Assembly: GCF_000344805.1 (NCBI RefSeq)
Contig: NC_020453.1
Span: forward strand, 7,544,001 to 7,608,000
Reading direction: 5' to 3'
Origin: Bradyrhizobium oligotrophicum S58
Lineage (GTDB): Bacteria > Pseudomonadota > Alphaproteobacteria > Rhizobiales > Xanthobacteraceae
Length of the DNA stretch: 64,000 nucleotides
Shown piece after piece: positions 61,164 through 64,000 of the stretch. The notes beneath the pieces were generated by a model that ran no database searches, was not told the origin of the DNA, and saw only the letters and a list, made by a program, of their open reading frames with translations. A program made the translations under genes and the position numbers. The stretch's first letter is position 1, and the number at the start of each line of letters is the position of its first letter.

Positions 61164-63392
61164 TCACTTCGTCAGCAGAGCATGGGCGCCGTTCCAATCC
61201 GCCGGCGGCGGGTTCTGCTGATAGGCGCGGATGCGCACCTCGTAGAGATCGTACAGCTTCGCCAGATCGTGCGCTTCGTCCTTCTTCCGGCCGCGCGCGA
61301 TTGCAGCCAGCGCCTCGTCCCAGTCGCAGCTGCGATAGGCGGCCAGCATCTCGATGGTCAAATTGCGCAGAAGCTGGAAGCGTTCGGAATGCATCACGTC
61401 CTCGCGGCCGGTGATGGCATAGATCACCTCCGGCTCGGTCTTGCCCTTGACCATGATGAAATCGAGCTCGAGGATGGCGAGCCTGTCCTTGACCGCCATT
61501 GCCGTCGCCGAGCCGACGATGATGGGGAAGCCATATTCCTTGGATTGCCCTTCGAGCCGTGAGGCGAGGTTGACGCTGTCGCCGAGCGCCGAATAGTTGA
61601 ACTTCAGGTCGGAGCCCATGTTGCCGACCACGCCGATGCCGGTGTTGAGGCCGATGCCGACCTTGAGCGGAATGTAGACGTGGCCGCCATGCGCGGCCTC
61701 CTGCTCGCGCTCACCGTTGACGCGGTCGATGCGATCGAGCATGTCGAGCGCGGCCTCGCAGGCGTTGAGCTGATGCTCCCTGTCGGCGAGCGGCGCGTTC
61801 CAGAACGCCATGATGGCGTCGCCCATATATTTGTCGACATAGCCCTTGCGCGCAATGATGGCGTTGGTGAGCGGCGTCAGGAACCGGTTCATCAGCTGGG
61901 TCAAGCCCTGCGGATCGTGCTTGTAGCTCTCCGAAATCGTGGTGAAGCCGCGCACGTCCGAGAACATCACCGTAATCTCGCGCTCCTCGCCTCCCAACGT
62001 GGGCGGCGACTGCGCGAGCTGCTCGACCAGAACCGGCGACAGATATTGCCCGAACACCGAGCGCATCTGCCGGCGCTGCTCCTGCTCGCGGACGAAATTG
62101 GCGAAGATCAGCGTCAGATAGACCGCGGTCGTCGACAGCATCGGATAGGTGAAGTCGATCAGCAGCCGGTGCTGCGTGTAGAAGTACCAGGATATGCCCA
62201 GCAGCGCGGTGGCGAACAAGGCTCCGACCAACACCAGGGTGATGGCGCCGAGCTGCGGCGCGAACACGATGACGAGCAGACCGAGCAGCATCGCGCCAAC
62301 GAACTCGACTGCAATGCTCCAGGACGGCCGGGTCAGGATCGCGCCCGTGAGCACCGACTCCAACACCTGAGCATGCACCTCGACCCCGGGCATCGCCGGG
62401 TAGACCGGGGTGGTCTTGATGTCGTTCAGGCCGATGGCGGATGGCCCGATCAGGATCAGCTTCTTTGCGATCTTGTCCGGCGCCACGCGCCCCTCGAGCA
62501 CGTCGACGGCCGAGACGTAGATCGAAGGGTCGTGGTTGGCATAGTGCACCCAGATCTTTCCATTGCCGTCGGTCGGAATCTGGAAGCCGCGGAGATTGAG
62601 GCTGACGATGCCGCCCGTGTCGGCCTTGATCAGAACCGTATCCGAGCCGGTCAGGACCCGCAGCATCTCGAAGCTGAGCGCCAGCATCGTGACGTCCTGT
62701 GCCCGCATGATCATCGGCACCCGGCGGATCATGCCGTCGCGCTCCGGCGGGATCGTGAACAGGCCCCGCCCCAGCGCCGCATGTTCGATCACGGGGACGT
62801 TGCGCAACAGCCCCGGGAACGGCGGCATGTAGGGCGCCGGATCTTCGCCCAGCATCGCAAAGCCGGTCACCGGCAGCGTCTTGTCGAGATCGGCGCGCTC
62901 GTTCGGGCTGCCGGTTTCGCCGAGCACGATGCGCGACCTGCGCAAGGCGTCGGCGAACACCTCATCGTTCGACGGCAGCGCCTTCAGCTTCTCCCGCGTC
63001 GCCGCGTCGAGATTGGGAAAGGTTTCCGCCGCGAGGCCCGGATTGAGCCGGTCCGGCTCGGCAAACACGACGTCGAAAGCAATCACGACGGCGCCGAGTT
63101 GCGTCAGCCTGTCGATGATCTTGGCGATTCGCGTCCGCGGCCACGGCCACTGCCCGAGCTTGGGACTGGCGAGACTCTTCTCGTCGATGTCGACGATGGT
63201 CACCGGACGGATCGTCTTGGGCCGCGGGCTGAGCGCCTGGAAATTATCGAAGGTCCGGAGGCGCAGTTCCTGCACCGGAGCAGGGTCGGCGACGCGTAAC
63301 GTCGCGAAGGCGACCAGCAGCAGCAGGCAGATCACGCGCGCATAGCCGAACCTGCGCGCGAACCATCGTGGAACAGCTCTCAATCGCTTCAT
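61164..63392 (-). CDS. CHASE2-domain adenylate/guanylate cyclase
   Basis: A 742-residue membrane cyclase. An N-terminal helix (VICLLLLVAFATLRV) is followed by a large periplasmic CHASE2 sensor (VTIVDIDEKSLASPKLGQWP, then VVIAFDVVFAEPDRLNPG, WVHYANHDPSIYVSAVDVLE). Three membrane helices follow, then a class III catalytic domain: VMFSDVRGFTTIS (first metal Asp), DKYMGDAIMAFWNAPLADRE (second Asp) and NTGIGVVGNMGSDLKFNYSA with NLASRLEGQSK. It makes cAMP or cGMP in response to an external cue. A short C-terminal TPR-like tail ends the protein. It is downstream of the RTX-like gene. Confidence 0.92.
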   Translation of the reverse strand: MKRLRAVPRWFARRFGYARVICLLLLVAFATLRVADPAPVQELRLRTFDNFQALSPRPKTIRPVTIVDIDEKSLASPKLGQWPWPRTRIAKIIDRLTQLGAVVIAFDVVFAEPDRLNPGLAAETFPNLDAATREKLKALPSNDEVFADALRRSRIVLGETGSPNERADLDKTLPVTGFAMLGEDPAPYMPPFPGLLRNVPVIEHAALGRGLFTIPPERDGMIRRVPMIMRAQDVTMLALSFEMLRVLTGSDTVLIKADTGGIVSLNLRGFQIPTDGNGKIWVHYANHDPSIYVSAVDVLEGRVAPDKIAKKLILIGPSAIGLNDIKTTPVYPAMPGVEVHAQVLESVLTGAILTRPSWSIAVEFVGAMLLGLLVIVFAPQLGAITLVLVGALFATALLGISWYFYTQHRLLIDFTYPMLSTTAVYLTLIFANFVREQEQRRQMRSVFGQYLSPVLVEQLAQSPPTLGGEEREITVMFSDVRGFTTISESYKHDPQGLTQLMNRFLTPLTNAIIARKGYVDKYMGDAIMAFWNAPLADREHQLNACEAALDMLDRIDRVNGEREQEAAHGGHVYIPLKVGIGLNTGIGVVGNMGSDLKFNYSALGDSVNLASRLEGQSKEYGFPIIVGSATAMAVKDRLAILELDFIMVKGKTEPEVIYAITGREDVMHSERFQLLRNLTIEMLAAYRSCDWDEALAAIARGRKKDEAHDLAKLYDLYEVRIRAYQQNPPPADWNGAHALLTK

Positions 63393-63439
63393 GCATCATC
63401 CGATATCACGCCGAGGCCGGCGACCCCAACGGCGCGGGC

Positions 63440-64000
63440 TCAGACGAGGTGAAAACCGTCGTGATGCGCCTTGAATTGCTCCAGCGTCACCCCTTTGAGG
63501 GTGAGCGTATCGTGCGCCGCATCGGTGATGACGGTGTCGTGTCCGCTATTGGCGGACTGAGCGGCGGCCACGATCGCATTGATGTTCGCAAACAGCGCGT
63601 GATCGATCTCGACCGTATCCTTGCTGACGTCGAAATCGCCGAGCGTGGCGCTGCCGAAATGCGGGTTGAAGACGAAGGTGTCGTTGCCGCCCTTGCCGAA
63701 GATGGTGACGCCGCCGCCGACATTGACGAAATTGTCATCCTGGTCCGTCCCGTTGACGGTCGAAGCGCCATCGCCGACGAGCGTCACCGTCAGCGCCTTC
63801 GTACCCGACGTGCCGTGGCCGTCGCCGACCACCGCCTGGTAGGTGACGGTCAGCGCGTCGCCGGGCTTCAGGAAGTCCAGGTTCACGTCTGCCGGATGAT
63901 ATTTCCAATGCAGGACCTCGGACCCGCCATTGGATGTGGCGCTGTCGAAGGTGACGGCGCCGGCATCGGCCAGCGCCTGGACCTGTGCCGTGGAAGGCAG
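63440..64000 (-). CDS. C-terminal part of a VCBS/RTX-type secreted protein (5' end outside window)
   Basis: At least 186 residues; the frame runs open to the window edge, so the N-terminus is missing. The visible part has a VCBS-like repeat unit (AVTFDSATSNGGSEVLHWKY, then GDALTVTYQAVVGDGHGTSG and TKALTVTLVG). One or two Ca-binding RTX-type turns follow (VNGTDQDDNFVNVGGGVTIF, then GKGGNDTFVF) and then a C-terminal domain ending FKAHHDGFHLV. This composition fits a large adhesin or biofilm protein exported by a type I system through an uncleaved C-terminal signal. The exporter genes at 47.8-50.9 kb are candidates. It lies 47 bp upstream of the cyclase gene on the same strand. Confidence 0.75.
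   Translation of the reverse strand: MPSTAQVQALADAGAVTFDSATSNGGSEVLHWKYHPADVNLDFLKPGDALTVTYQAVVGDGHGTSGTKALTVTLVGDGASTVNGTDQDDNFVNVGGGVTIFGKGGNDTFVFNPHFGSATLGDFDVSKDTVEIDHALFANINAIVAAAQSANSGHDTVITDAAHDTLTLKGVTLEQFKAHHDGFHLV

Noticed and set aside
61680..63299. Rightward frame of 539 codons opposite the CHASE2 cyclase
   Set aside because: It is a shadow rich in His, Arg, Gln and Asp; the cyclase motifs on the minus strand are clear.
1..64000. CRISPR array or tRNA/rRNA genes
   Set aside because: The repeated elements are palindromic, dispersed and not regularly spaced with unique spacers. No tRNA cloverleaf with a plausible anticodon arm or rRNA sequence was recognised by eye.

Overview
The window looks like a chromosomal stretch of a Bradyrhizobium-type alphaproteobacterium (Rhizobiales). 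The support is very high GC with strong GC3 bias, an Irr-type ICE box in front of mbfA, a RpaI/BraI/BjaI-style LuxI-LuxR pair, many acyl-CoA and aromatic-acid catabolism genes, and several families of short palindromic repeats of the kind scattered through Bradyrhizobium genomes. No rRNA, tRNA, CRISPR, phage or conjugation genes were seen. One complete insertion sequence is present.

Layout. 0-3.3 kb: a two-domain ArsA ATPase, a frameshifted remnant and a small secreted protein. 3.3-7 kb: a TRAP transporter operon (dctP-dctQ-dctM) ending in a DUF3237 gene. 7.3-11.3 kb: a PaaI-type thioesterase, a LysR regulator divergent from a flavin-type oxidase, a GST divergent from a WYL regulator across two palindromic operators, and a cysteine-cluster protein. 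11.3-15.7 kb: small conserved proteins, a membrane cNMP-binding protein with an orphan DUF6537 protein, a decayed potassium-channel-like pseudogene and a crotonase. 15.9-17.7 kb: a quorum-sensing luxR-luxI pair with small ORFs at its 3' end. 18-31.9 kb: a catabolic block with a nitroreductase, three acyl-CoA dehydrogenases, feruloyl-CoA synthase, a crotonase, an SDR, a TetR regulator with a good operator, thiolase, an acyl-CoA ligase and an epoxide-hydrolase-like enzyme. 32-38 kb: a poly-histidine secreted protein, the iron exporter MbfA, cytochrome b561, an amidase and an alcohol dehydrogenase. 38-46 kb: an AidB-like acyl-CoA dehydrogenase divergent from a GST, an SDR, GNAT, DUF1127, LysR, an MFS carrier and CinA. 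46.2-47.7 kb: an IS4-family element inserted exactly in a palindromic repeat. 47.8-51 kb: a type I secretion ABC/HlyD pair. 51-61 kb: a peptide-type ABC transporter operon with an AtzE/AtzG-like amidase pair, a frameshifted ATPase gene and two divergent paralogous binding proteins. 61-64 kb: a CHASE2 adenylate cyclase and the 3' part of a VCBS/RTX-type secreted protein.

How the genes work together (inference). The central block can activate carboxylic and hydroxycinnamic acids to CoA thioesters and beta-oxidise them, with TetR control at the thiolase. It lies beside a LuxI homologue whose characterised relatives use aryl- or branched-acyl-CoA rather than acyl-ACP, so supply of the signal precursor by neighbouring genes is a testable idea. 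The 51-61 kb operon looks like import of an amide- or ureide-like solute coupled to its hydrolysis, and one of its two ATPase genes is broken by a single-base insertion in this sequence. The type I exporter could serve the RTX-like protein at the window edge.
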